A DNA stretch of 64,000 nucleotides from Eutypa lata. Lineage: Eukaryota > Ascomycota > Sordariomycetes > Xylariales > Diatrypaceae. The stretch lies in contig JAKULF010000007.1 of NCBI GenBank assembly GCA_022661535.1, positions 1,240,001 through 1,304,000 of the forward strand, in the 5' to 3' direction. This document shows, piece by piece, positions 12,201 through 23,869 of the stretch. Every line of letters begins with the position of its first letter. Positions within the stretch are counted from its first letter, which is position 1. The position numbers and the translations under genes were made by a program. Below the pieces are notes generated by a model, which was not told the origin of the DNA, searched no databases, and was given only the letters and a program-made list of their open reading frames with translations.

Positions 12201-15200
12201 ACCCAGTATCCAAGTTGATCCAATGAAAACATTTCTCAACTAGCTCTGAGGGTAGGTCGATGCATTTTCCTTGGCCGGCGAAAACTTGTCTGGGTATGTA
12301 CTCGAGCAGATCATTCCCGCATGCGCGGATGACTACCTGTCCATTGCGGATGCCAAAATGTATCTGCTGGTAGAAAACATGGTTGGCGAGCCGGTGTGTC
12401 ATGCCTGGCTGAGAAGAGGGGTATGCCAACAGGTGCTTTTTGCCAAATAATTCTTTGACAGTTTCGCTATTACTAATCTCCAGTGGTAGTTTGCCGCACA
12501 GCTTGCCATCAATGAGAAGATGCCCTTCGATGATGTTGTAGTGCACTGTTTGCTTGTAGATATAGCTCCGTCGGCTTTCGGACATGGTGGCAACAATCCA
12601 TCGATCATACGGCGGCGGGAGAAAATTCCATGCAGAAAACGATGCATTAACGGCGGCGGGGGAATCTGACCAGGTTCTGGAGATTCCAGCATTAACGCTG
12701 TCGGGATGAGACCTCACAGCAGTGCTTAAGAGAGACTGGATGTAATAAGCCATCTTCGCATCGCGGGCCATCATGTTCTTCAGTTCTTGCGGCAGCTCAT
12801 CAATATTGGTTAGCAAGTTCTCTTGCAGCGCGATAGATGCCTGAACCCAGGAGGCGAGGGCTTTCGCGCTCACGGGTTGGTCGAGCTCGACGTAGACGGC
12901 CAACGTCCGCCGACACAGCATGGCAGCACGGAAGCCGTACATGCTGATTTGCTGCGCTGCATCCCCATCGGTAGCGGCGTGCATTTCTTTCCGAAGCCGC
13001 GTGGTCCAGCCCAAAGTGGCATCTCGCGCGGCCTCGACAAGCGCTTCAGCGTGGGTTCTCACAGACCCGGTAGATAGCGTAAACAGCCTCAGGCTCAGTG
13101 TGATAAGCAATTCCATACAGTGATGCTCTCTCCAATTATCTTGGATGGCACAAAGACGTTTTTCGATCGTTTGTATCAACTGTTTGAGAAACGCTGGCTC
13201 TTTAAACGCAATGTGCGCTGTCCGCAGAACCTCGCGGGATCCGGTTAGCCGCGAGCCTGCTTGAACGGAAAGTTGGCAAAGCAAGCGCATTGTATCCTCG
13301 CTGCTAAAGTTGATATTGGACGAGTCCATCTCTACCAAAATGTTAGGCCAACGTCGTGCATCTCCAGCGAGCAACTTCTGGTAGGCCGAAAATTCGTGGA
13401 CTGACACCTCCGACGGACACTCAGTCTGGTTCGTCTGTATTTCATAGGATGAAGGCCCATCGACGACAGGTGGAGGGTGAGCTTTTGCCGGCAGGATCGT
13501 TGTTACAAGCCCTTTGGGGATGTGGACGCCACACAGGTGGTAAAATGTTAGTGGTTCACATAGATCCTTGGCCCATAGTTTAGCGGTGTCATCGTACAGT
13601 TCGAATCTTGCGGCGAAGGGTAATATCACGCGCGAGCGCGGGACTTTGCCACCCTGAAATTTGTAGTGCGTCTGGGCAAAACACTTTATTGTTGAAGCCA
13701 ACGAGATCCCATCGGCCTGAGCCGACATGTACTCTCTGAGGGGTGCACATTCCTTAAGTTGTATCACCGGCTTCGATGACATAGACCGATGGCTTGGGTG
13801 CGCCAGAACGCTCACAATCTTCCAGGTGGCATCCCGATAGGCGGCCAAATATTGAGGAACACGGAGTTCAAAAATTATGACAGCTCTGGAGGGGTTCTTG
13901 TCTGGTAGGAAAGCTTCCTGGGTTTCGATCTTCATGCGGTTTCTCGAACGCCAATGAAAACACTTAGAGCATCCTCGCACATCACGCTGACCACCACTCC
14001 AAGAACAACAACATACACCGTCCAGAATCTTCTCTGTGTGTTGATCATACTCCTCACACGCTCTCTTCCATTCAGCCTCCTTGTGAGCACAGGCCCGGTC
14101 GGATGCAGCCTGAATAAGTTCACCCAGAGATTGCATTTCGGCTGATCTAGAGACATAATTCACAGCAAAGCAGCCTTTCTCCAAAGCATCAAAGATTGTG
14201 CCATACTGGCATCGTGAGTGCCGTTGATCTAGGTATATCTGGATATCCTGGAGGCAGCGCATGCTAGACAGGCTGGGAAGCTGGAGGGTATCAAGAAGCT
14301 GAGGCCTGAAGGCTGGCCGATATTCAGCCAGAAGAGGACATGCTGCAACTGCGCACTTGTCGAGACGGACCCATAAAGTAAATAGTGACAGGATCGTGGC
14401 GCTCATTTGCTCGGGGTCTGAGTAATATTTCGTCCCTACTTCAGCAAACACTTTGTTGATCTGCTGAGCGAGTTGGACACAGCGAGTTCCATTTCTCTGA
14501 GCACCTGAAGTACTTGGATAGTTATTCCTGTCTCCATCAATGTCCATTTCCATAGAGGCAAGGCGGAAAATGTTGTCTGTAAAAGCTTGTGTTTGCCTAA
14601 TGGATTCGTCAAGTGGTTGAGGGAGGTCAGCTGATAGAAACCTCTGCTGATGTAACGGTTGGGAAGATAATAGCCCGTCAAGATATGCGCCACTGTTGGG
14701 AAGGGATAAATCAAGAGCATATTGTGGGGCGTGTAGAGGAAGTTTTGGTACTGATCGGGTAGTTACTTCCTTGAAAGATTTCCACGCCGTTTCTATTTGG
14801 GTGGTAGCTTCCTCGACTGCAGTCTTTACTATAGGAATAGCCTGACTTAGCAATGACTCGCAAATCTCATCGTCGGTTGATCTGATTGCCTCCCTTTCCA
14901 CCTCGAGCTTAGCCATACGACAACATAGCTTGGCACGGAGCCTACTGACGAGTTCAGGGCGTAGACGTCCAGCAGATTCTTTCAACAGGTCTGCTAGTAC
15001 AATACATATGAGGACTTTGTAACCGACACGTCCCTGCTCGTTTCCGAGCGCCAAGCACAAGTGGCGTTGGGCTGCGACTCGCAATATTAACCAGAACGGG
15101 AGCCGCCGCCAGGGAACGGTTGCTCCTCCCTCTATGTTAACCTCGTCCTTCACTCGTTTTTGAAGACCTGGGGCTTGGAAGTGGCTTCCGATAGCTTCTA

Positions 15201-15942
15201 GGAGAGGCATGAGCATCTGTGTGATCAACGCAGGGTCGGTAGTATCCCTGATCTCAGACACGACGGCTTGGGCCTTCCGAGTTGAAGCTTGAAGACTGTA
15301 GAGTGATTCCATGCTGGCCTGCTCGAGAAAAGCAGCTAGCGCCTCTTGAAACGGTTCGCTGGCGAACTCCTCAAGAGGAAGCTGTGCAGCACGGCCTGGA
15401 AAGTTCCATTGCAAAGCAGGACTTGCGGCAATAACTTTTTCAGAGCTCGCTGATGCCTCAAAAGCCTCAAATATAACGCGATCCTGGTTTTCACTATTGT
15501 TGGTTAGTAGGTAAGGAGATAAAAGGTTAAATCTCTCCCAGGGGGAAAAAACGAACCGATTTTCACGTCGAATAAGCAAAGCACAGTTTTGCTCAAACAC
15601 ATGCAAGATAAGCATATCATTTGGCTGGAGGTTGCGAAAATGCTTCAGCATTGTTGACTTTTCAAGGCGGCACGGGTTGTGAAGTAGGCAGGCTTCAAGT
15701 GAGGCTTGAAGGGTACGAAATGCTTGCGACGAAGACGAATCAACAAAGGTATTGATCGTCTTGCAGGCGCGGAGCATACGCACCAACACATCGTGTGACA
15801 CAGCCTCAATGTCTTCGTCCTGCGCTCCAGGTACCCGAGGAGGCAGCACAAGATGATTGAAAACAGCTTGCAACAAATCCATATTAGAAACCAATGTTGG
15901 TATATTTTGTGCAAGTGGCGGATGAGTATTTGGAAGGTGCAT
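6280..15942 (-). CDS. Giant DUF6606/DUF3638/DUF3645 protein (3150 aa, P-loop)
   Basis: Four exons: 9648-15942, 7737-9572, 6905-7677 and 6280-6828, with introns 9573-9647, 7678-7736 and 6829-6904; 9453 nt of coding sequence. The N-terminus (FNHLVLPPRVPG) is typical of DUF6606; the likelier start is Met21 (15882), just before it. DUF3638 lies around residues 1900-2330 with its two hallmark motifs, LLE and NMGKGKT. The latter is a Walker A-like loop and the first intron interrupts it. DUF3645 follows (SEFGHPDVAIIFTCLAFYYTGLNF), then YLDQAHTRG, a Walker B-like element, and the AAMRLRQL segment rebuilt across intron 2. Database families group these proteins with putative ubiquitin thioesterases, but biochemical function is unproven. 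A second possible donor near 6871 exists; the chosen one restores the LLRPVEWIL junction in frame. Large, stand-alone and apparently intact. Confidence 0.9.
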
Positions 15943-18044
15943 CAGAGTAATTGCAAGAAAGCGGAACGGGTCAAGACGTGATAATATATGTCTGTACTTG
16001 TTTCAAGTTCTTGACTGCCTTGATCCGAGCAGGCGTCGAAAGTACCTCGAGCAGCTTGGGTATGTATGCATGAATAGCAAAGCTACCTATGTACTTGATA
16101 AGAAAGCGTTTGGGGGAAATGATCAGGATTGGTTATCTTTTAATATTAAAATTCTTCCGATAGCGTTTGTTGGATGTACATGTATGCATACTGAACTGGG
16201 ATACATAACACTGGTTTTTTTACATTAAATTAAAACCTTGTAGACCAAAGATGGAAAGGTATTACAATGGCAATATCTAATAATGACTTAAGTGGTTAAG
16301 ACATGCTGTATCTTCCCAGTGAAAGTTACAGCTTCAGAGCAGCCGACTAAACACTAAGTATCAAGGAAGGTGTTTGGTTGCACCTACCAATAGCCTTGCT
16401 CTGCAGTGAAGGAAATGATTTGATTAATCCATGACATGTTATCGATTAACAGCAGTTAACTTGCCACGTTTCTGTGAATATATGGCTATATAAAACCGGA
16501 ATGATATCTGACATATGAAGCAAATATTCAACTGTGGATCCACTAAATGATCATGGTGTTACATTGAACAAGAGATATCAATTTTAACTCGAGAAGAGCC
16601 AAAGCAGGAGGCCGACCATGCCAACTCACGAAAATCGGTTACACATGCATTGGTGTGAATGGTTGCGAAAGCGGGAGAACATCACATCCTCGTCTCAGAC
16701 TCGGAGTCATCGAGCTGCTCCTGCACATAGTTCAGTTTGGCTCAGCCAAGGACAGGCAATGTATTCCGTCATGTAGCAGATTGATTCTCGTACTTGGCTG
16801 CAAGACTCTCCTAGCAGTCGAGTGCAGTACCATCCATGTACAAGATAAAGTTAATGAAATAATACTGTATCTAGCCGCGATAAACGAGGTAGCCCAAGTG
16901 TGCTTGAGGCTGTCCGCAGCTAGATCCAACAATCTTGCTTGGAATAAGCATGTCCTCTCCACCTCCATCACTGATCTCAAAGAACATTCATCATACGCTA
17001 CTAGATCAATTCTGATATATCCTATTTAAACACTAGATGTGGGAAGTTAGGTGGAGTGGCAAAGCAGTGGTTGAGAGCCACCGGGTCAAACAGCGGAATG
17101 AGTTGTCAGACGTCACATTCGGCGTTTGCAGCCGGATATCAACCCATGTAGCTGGAGTTTTCCGACATAGGTTCCTGCCAATCAATACACTATGCTTTCC
17201 TGAGTCCTAGAAATGGCCCAACTCTTCACACTAGATCATATTAATGAAGTGACTAGGACATGGAGTAATAGGCAATCCTGGAGAGGCTCCTTATCTGGTG
17301 ATGAGAATATATCGAATCCAGAAAGTTTAAACTTTATCTGCAACGAATAGTTCCGGCCCGCAAGCCTTTGCTTCCCGGAGAATAGGTTGCTGGGAGCACA
17401 ACCCCGGTAGGATTTGTAGGAAACACAGGGTAGATAGTAACAACTCTATTATCAGTGATGACTCGTTTAGTTGTAGAAGGTTCTCTCTCTAAAATAGTTG
17501 AAGGCACTATGCATGCGATGGGAGGAGATAGACGGCACGCTGACTGTAAAGGGACAGGGGTAGTTGAACTCTGCAAGAATGACATCGCGGGGCGGAACTG
17601 GTCCGCACACATTTTAGTTCAGGCTCGAGCCAGGTTTCCTGTCTGGGAGAACTAGGTTGTGCAGTTGTGCAATGGCGTCTACATTTCATATTTGCAGAAG
17701 ACCGGTACCTAGATGCTGAAGGACATGTCAAACTAATGACATATACCACAAGATATTGAAACATGTTGAATTGAGATGGCGATATTGTATTGAGGGTGTG
17801 ATAATACTCCGTGTTATAGATCTTGCTATAATGCTTCAACACACTCGGCATCAATCACCTAATAGGAGACAATCCAAGACTATAATTATTTGTCTAAGCA
17901 TTATAGCAGTTCCTGTAGCTATATAGCAGCATTCAAGACATCCTGATCAGAACTTTGCATTGGCTTTTATCAGTATGCCTAAGTGATTTCCTTGATATAT
18001 GATATAATAACTACAAAAGTCTGGCTGGTCATTTCTGGATGCTT

Positions 18045-18237
18045 CAATGAGCCCTTACAAGATGGCTATAACACGAGTGACCGCGCGTATTATCTCCGAA
18101 ATATATGTCATGACTGGCCAGATAACGAGTTTGAAGTGAATTACAAGCAGGGAATGGCTCAGCACTCAGTCCCCTCAATCGATGAAATGGTTTTCCTTAA
18201 CATGATGCTCCACGGATGGCAACGCAGCCAGATATGA
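18045..18237 (+). pseudogene. O-methyltransferase remnant
   Basis: A short frame carries RAYYLRNICHDWPD (from about 18079), the sequence typical of SAM-dependent O-methyltransferases of the plant/fungal COMT type. It is followed at roughly the right distance by M..HSV.SIDEMV, matching the family's strand that leads to the catalytic region, and then a stop at 18235-18237. No frame upstream supplies the SAM-binding GGG motif, and flanking sequence is A+T-rich. I read it as a decayed fragment of a secondary-metabolism methyltransferase. It could be chance similarity, but two family motifs in order make that less likely. Confidence 0.45.
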
Positions 18238-18890
18238 GCACGGTATAATCCGAGGCAAAATGTCAGGTTTGTCTGGATTCGCAAGGATTCCTATTAATTG
18301 AATATGTAAGTATATCGGCGATTAAATAGCCTCTAATATAGGAATAGGTCAAGCTCATCTCAGTATTCGTTGACTGGAATCTGGTCACGGAGTTCGTTGA
18401 ATGATTCTTTTTATAGCATTGGTGTTTCCACTTCTAATCCGGATTACTGCTTAAAAAAGAGCCAATCATTAGGCGCTCAACCATTCCACCTCGCTATATT
18501 ATCATCGATTACATCGTGGTGCAGAACTAATGTCCTGGTATTCAATTCCAGAGGAGTGAATATTTGACATTTGATGATGGTGGCTAGGTTCAAAGGACAT
18601 TCAATCCGTTGCTAATGAGAATGTGAATAGTGGATTGATATACTTATCATTGGACGAACCACCCCATACATAATAAATAAGGGTTTTCTTAATGTCTGTG
18701 GTGCAATACAAATGTCGGTCAACAAATGCCCAACTACCTAACTTGTGCAGTTCCCCACAGTAGACCCTCCAGATTGGCGCAGCCCCTCGCCTACATCATT
18801 CTCTTTTATGCAACAAACGGCAACGCGTCATCCCCTCATTTTCCCAACTCGCTTACCTCAATAGCACTCTCTGCTATACCTTACCTCACC

Positions 18891-18928
18891 TACCTACATA
18901 CATACCTACATACATACCTACATACATA
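18891..18928. repeat. Microsatellite (TACC/TACA units)
   Basis: A run of about 38 nt made of alternating TACC and TACATACA units lies about 40 nt before the vWA-gene start, probably in its 5' untranslated region or core promoter. Related TACA runs occur at about 36898-36915. Confidence 0.85.
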
Positions 18929-18967
18929 AATATCTACCAGATTCGGCACGGCAGCAAAAAGCAAAAC

Positions 18968-19777
18968 ATGTCGACGACGTACAACAACGACGACGACACG
19001 ACGGGCGTGCCGCAGGCCCCCGGGCGGCAGCACACGGAGCTGCTATCGTTCCTGCAGTACTTCGAGACGCTGTTCATCATCGACGACTCGGAGCACATGA
19101 AGCGGCAGTGGAGCGACGTGTCGGCGCTGATCCAGGCGGTGGCGCCCGTGTGCCTGAAGTACGACGAGAACGGCATCGACATCTACTTCGTCAACCACCG
19201 GCCGCTGTTCTACTTCCCGGGCATGTCGGTGCGCAAGTCCGGGTACAACCACATCGGGCAGGTGCACCACAGCGAGGAGGGCTCGAAGCGCGAGAGCGCG
19301 CAGGGGATCTTCGGCGACGTGAAGCCCGGCGGCAAGTGCAAGCTCGGGGCGCGCCTGAAGAAGATCCTCTCGTGGTACATCGAGCAGCTGAAGGCGGACC
19401 CGCAGCGCGCCCCGCTGAACATCATCGTCGTCACGGCGGGCCTGTCGGCCGACGACTACGCCGCGCCGCTGCTCGAGGCGGCCAAGGAGCTCGACGCTAT
19501 GCGCGCCCCCGAGCACCAGCTGGGAGTCATGTTGTTCCAGCTCGGCGACGACGAGGGCGCCCGCGCCAAGTTCGAGCACGCCGACGACCACATGTGGAAG
19601 GCGGCCGGGTGCCGCGACATCGTCGACACCGTGACGTGGCGCGGCTGGCCGGCTAGCTTCTCATCCGACGACATGGCGAAGGCAGTCCTGGGCGCCGTGT
19701 CTAAGAAGATGGATGGGGCGAAGTCGGCGTTGGCTGGGACGGTGCCGCCGCAGAGGCGGGAGACGACTGTCAAATAA
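18968..19777 (+). CDS. von Willebrand factor A-domain protein with degenerate MIDAS
   Basis: Single exon, 269 aa. LFIIDDSEHM (residues about 36-45), a helix, and GIDIYFVNHR (near 70-79) give the start of a vWA fold; NIIVVTAGLSADDY (near 155) and GVMLFQLGDD (near 180) give later strands. In fungal relatives the first motif is usually DDSGSM. Here the second Ser of DxSxS is His, so metal binding may be weakened. The gene is much richer in G+C than its surroundings and its codons strongly prefer G/C at the third position; because of this, long meaningless frames run antisense and in +2. No signal peptide or membrane segment was seen, so it is probably cytosolic. Partner and process are unknown. 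Start choice: first ATG, just downstream of the microsatellite. Confidence 0.85.
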   Translation: MSTTYNNDDDTTGVPQAPGRQHTELLSFLQYFETLFIIDDSEHMKRQWSDVSALIQAVAPVCLKYDENGIDIYFVNHRPLFYFPGMSVRKSGYNHIGQVHHSEEGSKRESAQGIFGDVKPGGKCKLGARLKKILSWYIEQLKADPQRAPLNIIVVTAGLSADDYAAPLLEAAKELDAMRAPEHQLGVMLFQLGDDEGARAKFEHADDHMWKAAGCRDIVDTVTWRGWPASFSSDDMAKAVLGAVSKKMDGAKSALAGTVPPQRRETTVK

Positions 19778-20134
19778 ATGGGAGGCCCTATTTGTTCATG
19801 ATGACCCCTCTTCGCGAATTTGGTTCTTAGCTTTGAGCTTTGAGTTCACAAATATGAATGAATGAATGTTCTATGACTGTAACTACTTACTCATGCTATG
19901 TTTCTGTGAAACCCAGAGTATACCCTGTGAGGCGATAGAAAATGGTCATGAGACCAAAATGGAATGAAATTAGTGATGTAAGTCATGTGGTAGCAAATAC
20001 AACGCTTACTCAGACGGATTACATAAACATCAATACTGGATAGGGGTACAATAAAGTGACGTGGCCAATGAACAAATTCTATCATTAAACTTCTTTTATT
20101 CTATTTCTATATGCATCTGCTATACGCGTCCATC
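19778..20134. other. Convergent 3' intergenic region
   Basis: This 357-nt gap lies between the 3' ends of the vWA gene and the peroxidase gene. Composition falls abruptly from G+C-rich coding to A+T-rich sequence. No feature was recognised beyond likely 3' untranslated regions. Confidence 0.6.
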
Positions 20135-21856
20135 TCATAAAGATGCGCATGTATCAGTCAGGGGATTGGTATTCTGGAACTCGACCTTGCTCTGCGTCTC
20201 CCCGCTTCCCAGGATAATATCGAATGTGGTTCTTGAGTTGGAGCTCTCAATCTGCGTTTGAGCTTTGAATATGACGTAGCCTCCCTTCTCGGTAGCAGTC
20301 TTCTCGAACGCCGTCTCCTTAACTTCGAATCTATGCAACATGATACCCTGTCGAGGTACGTTATGCGCCAGGGCCAGGACGAGCGGCTCATCTGCCCTGT
20401 TCTTCCTCACGGCCGCAGTCACGGTCAAGTCCGCACCAACGGTAGTATAGTTAAGGCAAGACTGAGTCTCCTGGTATAAGATCGCGTCATCAAGCGGGAA
20501 ACCGTTTCCACCGTTATCTATAACCTCAGTTGCGCCAGCTGATGCGAGGTGCACGTTGAACTTGCTGATACCAACGTCCGGATCGAGGGTCGTGGCAAAC
20601 TCGTACCACGCAAACGACTCCCTATGAAGGCCAGACGAGATACCGCCCTTCAAGGTTGCGCGAGTCGTCTCAATGGCAGTCGAAGAGTTTGCGCCGCTAC
20701 GATCCGCATAAGTTAGGTGCAGAGTAATATCATCGCTTTGTCTTTCAGTGACTCGCAGTCTTATGCGTCCCTCGAAAGCTATCTTTCCGTCGCTGTTCAC
20801 CGCCATCGCCTCAATATAGGGCTTGACCTCAATCGGTTCGATGACATCAGTCAGCGTAACAGTCGACGGCACGGTGTTGATCATGCGCTCCAAAATGTCT
20901 GCGCATTTCGTCTGGAAGGCTGCCGCATCCGCCAGGGCTTCCATCGTGACGTTACCGTCAGCCGCGAAGACGCGCTTATCGGAATTCGTAGTGTCGTTGC
21001 TGCCAGACACGAGTGTGTTATCCGTCGACCCATCTAAGTACTCGGTCACGACCGCGTTATCAAATACGGAGTTAGACTCGCCCCCTTCGAACATGTGCAC
21101 TTCGTCAGCTGTTGTGTCGCCGGTTATTTCTGGGAAATCGCTGTTGTGGACTCCTCCAAGAGTATGACCGCACGCTACCATAGTGATCATGTCGCCTAAC
21201 ATCATGTGTAAGTAAGGGGTTCAGTTCTCATGTAATATTGGTAAGAGGATGTTACTACTGACTTGTATTGAAGCCGGCCTTGGCAAAGATGTTTGTATGA
21301 GTTTCCAGATCCTGACTAGGCTCAGGCACACCCTTAGGGCCGGCTTCCGTGGCGTCTACTCTGCCGGCGCGAAATGACATTTTCGGGCCACCGCACAAAT
21401 CGGATGCTGTGATGACACCCAGTGCCAGTAGGTCTGCTGCGGATGACTGGACAGTGTAAAAAATTTTCATCCAGGCGAGCGTATTGTTAAAAGCGTCGCC
21501 TTTGTTTTCGTCTCGGTCCAACTCGAACGCGATAGATGCATCCAAGCCCCCCGTCCCGGTAGCAGTATCATGAGTCGACATGTCGTGGTATATTGTACGG
21601 ACCCATTCTGCTGCATTCTGGCGACCCTTCACATTGGTTCCAAACGAGCATGGGTTCACAGCTATAAATGATTAATTAGTATCTGATGTTAAAATGACAT
21701 GGAGCGTTGCTCACCATCCATGAAACCTTGCCGGATATATCCGCTTTGAAGGTTCATCACATCTTCCAGAAAGTCGTACTTTGACGGCCAAACATATTCG
21801 GCCGCGGCCGAAGCGGCGTGGAGGACGCTGATCCCAGCGTAGATTTGCCGTTTCAT
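20135..21856 (-). CDS. Secreted class II-type heme peroxidase with long C-terminal extension
   Basis: Three exons: 21715-21856, 21263-21661 and 20135-21195, with introns 21662-21714 and 21196-21262; 533 aa. An N-terminal hydrophobic stretch ending near ASAAA predicts secretion. The distal heme pocket is visible in AEWVRTIYHDM (Arg about 69, His about 73) and the proximal His in VACGHTLGG (His about 191), as in CAZy AA2 fungal peroxidases. The peroxidase domain occupies roughly the first 320 residues. The remaining ~200 residues form a beta-rich extension with no motif I recognise. Manganese-binding acidic residues or the exposed catalytic Trp of ligninolytic enzymes cannot be assigned by eye, so generic extracellular peroxidase is the safest name. 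Splice junctions reconstruct FMDAVNPCSFG and FNTSDMITMVACGH in frame, which supports the model. Confidence 0.9.
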
Positions 21857-23869
21857 TGTCCTGACAAACTAAAAATTATAAAATTATGGTATAGTATTAA
21901 TGATTGTATTCGGGCAAGATTTAACAAGTGTTACGCCTTGTAGGGAACGAGTGATAGGCTTTGACTTCGAACCGACTAACCAAGGCCTGCATGGCCAGTT
22001 GGTGGTTATATATGCCCTTGAATGCATCGCAAGGGATTCTAGAAAGCTTCGCTTGTGGAGTTTGGATGAAACCTCGTATTGAATCCCAGAATGAACAGAC
22101 GCTTAGAGCTAGCTCTATGTACGCATAGTCGGCATGGAGGGCGAAATGGGGCATCGTTTTCCGGGAGTCAGGATATGTCGCTAGAAGCGTTCCGAGCTCC
22201 ACTAGTTTATTCTAGGCCGCTGGGTCTCTTTCCGCTATAAGCTATCACGGCCGGCATTGTCTCCTTCCGCCAATCAGGTAGTAGATATTTACAAGTGTAG
22301 TTGATATCTCTACGTTATATACCTCGTACTCCGGTGGGTATTTAAGCCTTAAAAGCTAGAAGCCGAGTCTCAGGCGTTGGTGCCGAAACGAACACGGCCC
22401 ATTTGAATGAGCAGTAGCCAATCAAGTCAATGATTATCTCTCAGAAGGGGTATGCATATACCTTTATCCCTGCTTTATTATTAAATTGGGAGCTGTTTGA
22501 AGTATTTGAATTATTGTTGTGCCTATCAGAAATGCTGAATGCGCTATAACTATCGTTATCGTATTCATATCGGAAACCATTCGTATATCGCAAGGAGCGG
22601 CTATCATCGCCACAAAGAAATCCACCGTAAGACAGATTAATGCAACGTTTCTTTCCTTATATTGCTGTGCTTTTAACATACAATTCCAGGCCCCCTTTTC
22701 TCCGTATTTGCTATCATTTGCTATCAGTCGTGAAGTTCGCTTTGCATATCTAGGGCCATACGATGCTAGTCCACTCCACCACTGCGCCATAGCTACCAAA
22801 AATAGTGACTACCTACCGCCCATCTCCATCCATCAAAATCTAGTATGCAGCAGTGGTTCTTGCGCAACTCACTACAACAGAGAACAAGACAGTGCAGGTA
22901 TGATCAGTGTCGCAGAGTCCAAGAAGCAGCTGATGAAAAAGGTTGCAAAGTGACATTGAATACTATAAAGAACCGATGCGGTACAAGCATGGCTATCTCT
23001 AAGTGGTGCAAAACTGTTCAAGCTTCTTATGAAGTGAAGAATGCAATCGTAATAACAGAAAAGTCCGCTGTGATAACACCGAGTCCCATTGTACCACTTC
23101 ACACGGATGCTTCCTGGAACGGGATATGTTACTTAGCACTAATCACTCCAACAACACGCCCCCTCATAACGCTTCAAGCCGCTCATCTTCTCCAACATGC
23201 GCAGCGAGGTTTATAAACTTTGCTGACATCTTAGTATGTCTATGCAGTTTGGTCTCGGGGTTTTGAGATAGTGTGGCGCTCAACGGGTCTTCGGTTTATG
23301 TCTCAACGTCAGACGGATAGCATAGTGGTCTTCGTGCTCGGTACCATGGGTCTCTCTCCCAACGTGCCCCTCTGGCTGTGCCTGCTCTGATCGATCGGCG
23401 CCTTCGTTTTCAGCCATGCTGAGACCCGCTACCCTCTGCTCAAAATTAGCCAGTTCGAGGAAGAACGGGCTGTTCCTAAGCAGAGTGGGAAGAGTGCCAT
23501 GGGTTAACACCATCTAGGCGAGGGTTAGCCTTGTATTGACAATAAAGTGGTAATAAAGTTCTACTGGAGGTTATTCACACTTACGCTATCAGTCATACTA
23601 TCGACTGTTCTATTATTCACCTGTGTTTATAGTTCCTCAGTATCATGCATGCACACACTGTTATCCTATTCTCCCGGGTATCTACCATGCTAACGCCTCT
23701 ATCCCATTCCTTATCCTGTTCCTGTTCCCAGTCATCATCATACCGCTTGCAGTGTAATGCCATACGCTGTCTTCACCAGCCTCCTCTTGTCTGCCGTAGT
23801 CCCTATCGCTTCCGCTCCTAAGGCGAGCAACACCCGTGACGCTATTGCTCCTACTCCCATATCCTCTCG
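21857..23869. other. Intergenic region, nothing firm
   Basis: Two kilobases between the peroxidase start and the small coiled-coil gene. Several frames of 60-140 codons occur on both strands, but none shows family motifs or consistent splice signals. The first few hundred bases are the likely peroxidase promoter. Confidence 0.5.

Larger units (their letters stand above)
15943..18967. other. Gene-poor region with one gene relic
   Basis: Three kilobases of A+T-rich sequence upstream of both the giant gene and the vWA gene. Only short, stop-riddled frames occur. A methyltransferase relic is annotated at 18045-18237 and a tetranucleotide-type repeat at 18891-18928. The rest holds nothing I can identify. 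Confidence 0.6.

Noticed and set aside
16655..17029. Plus-strand 124-codon frame upstream of the vWA gene
   Set aside because: No domain, poor codon character, and an equally long meaningless frame on the other strand.
19043..19656. Long frames antisense and in +2 over the vWA gene
   Set aside because: They have Arg/Val/Gly-heavy composition typical of shadows in G+C-rich coding DNA; the vWA frame has real motifs.
22464..23216. Overlapping frames of 111-144 codons on both strands
   Set aside because: No motifs or splice support; similar lengths on both strands suggest chance.
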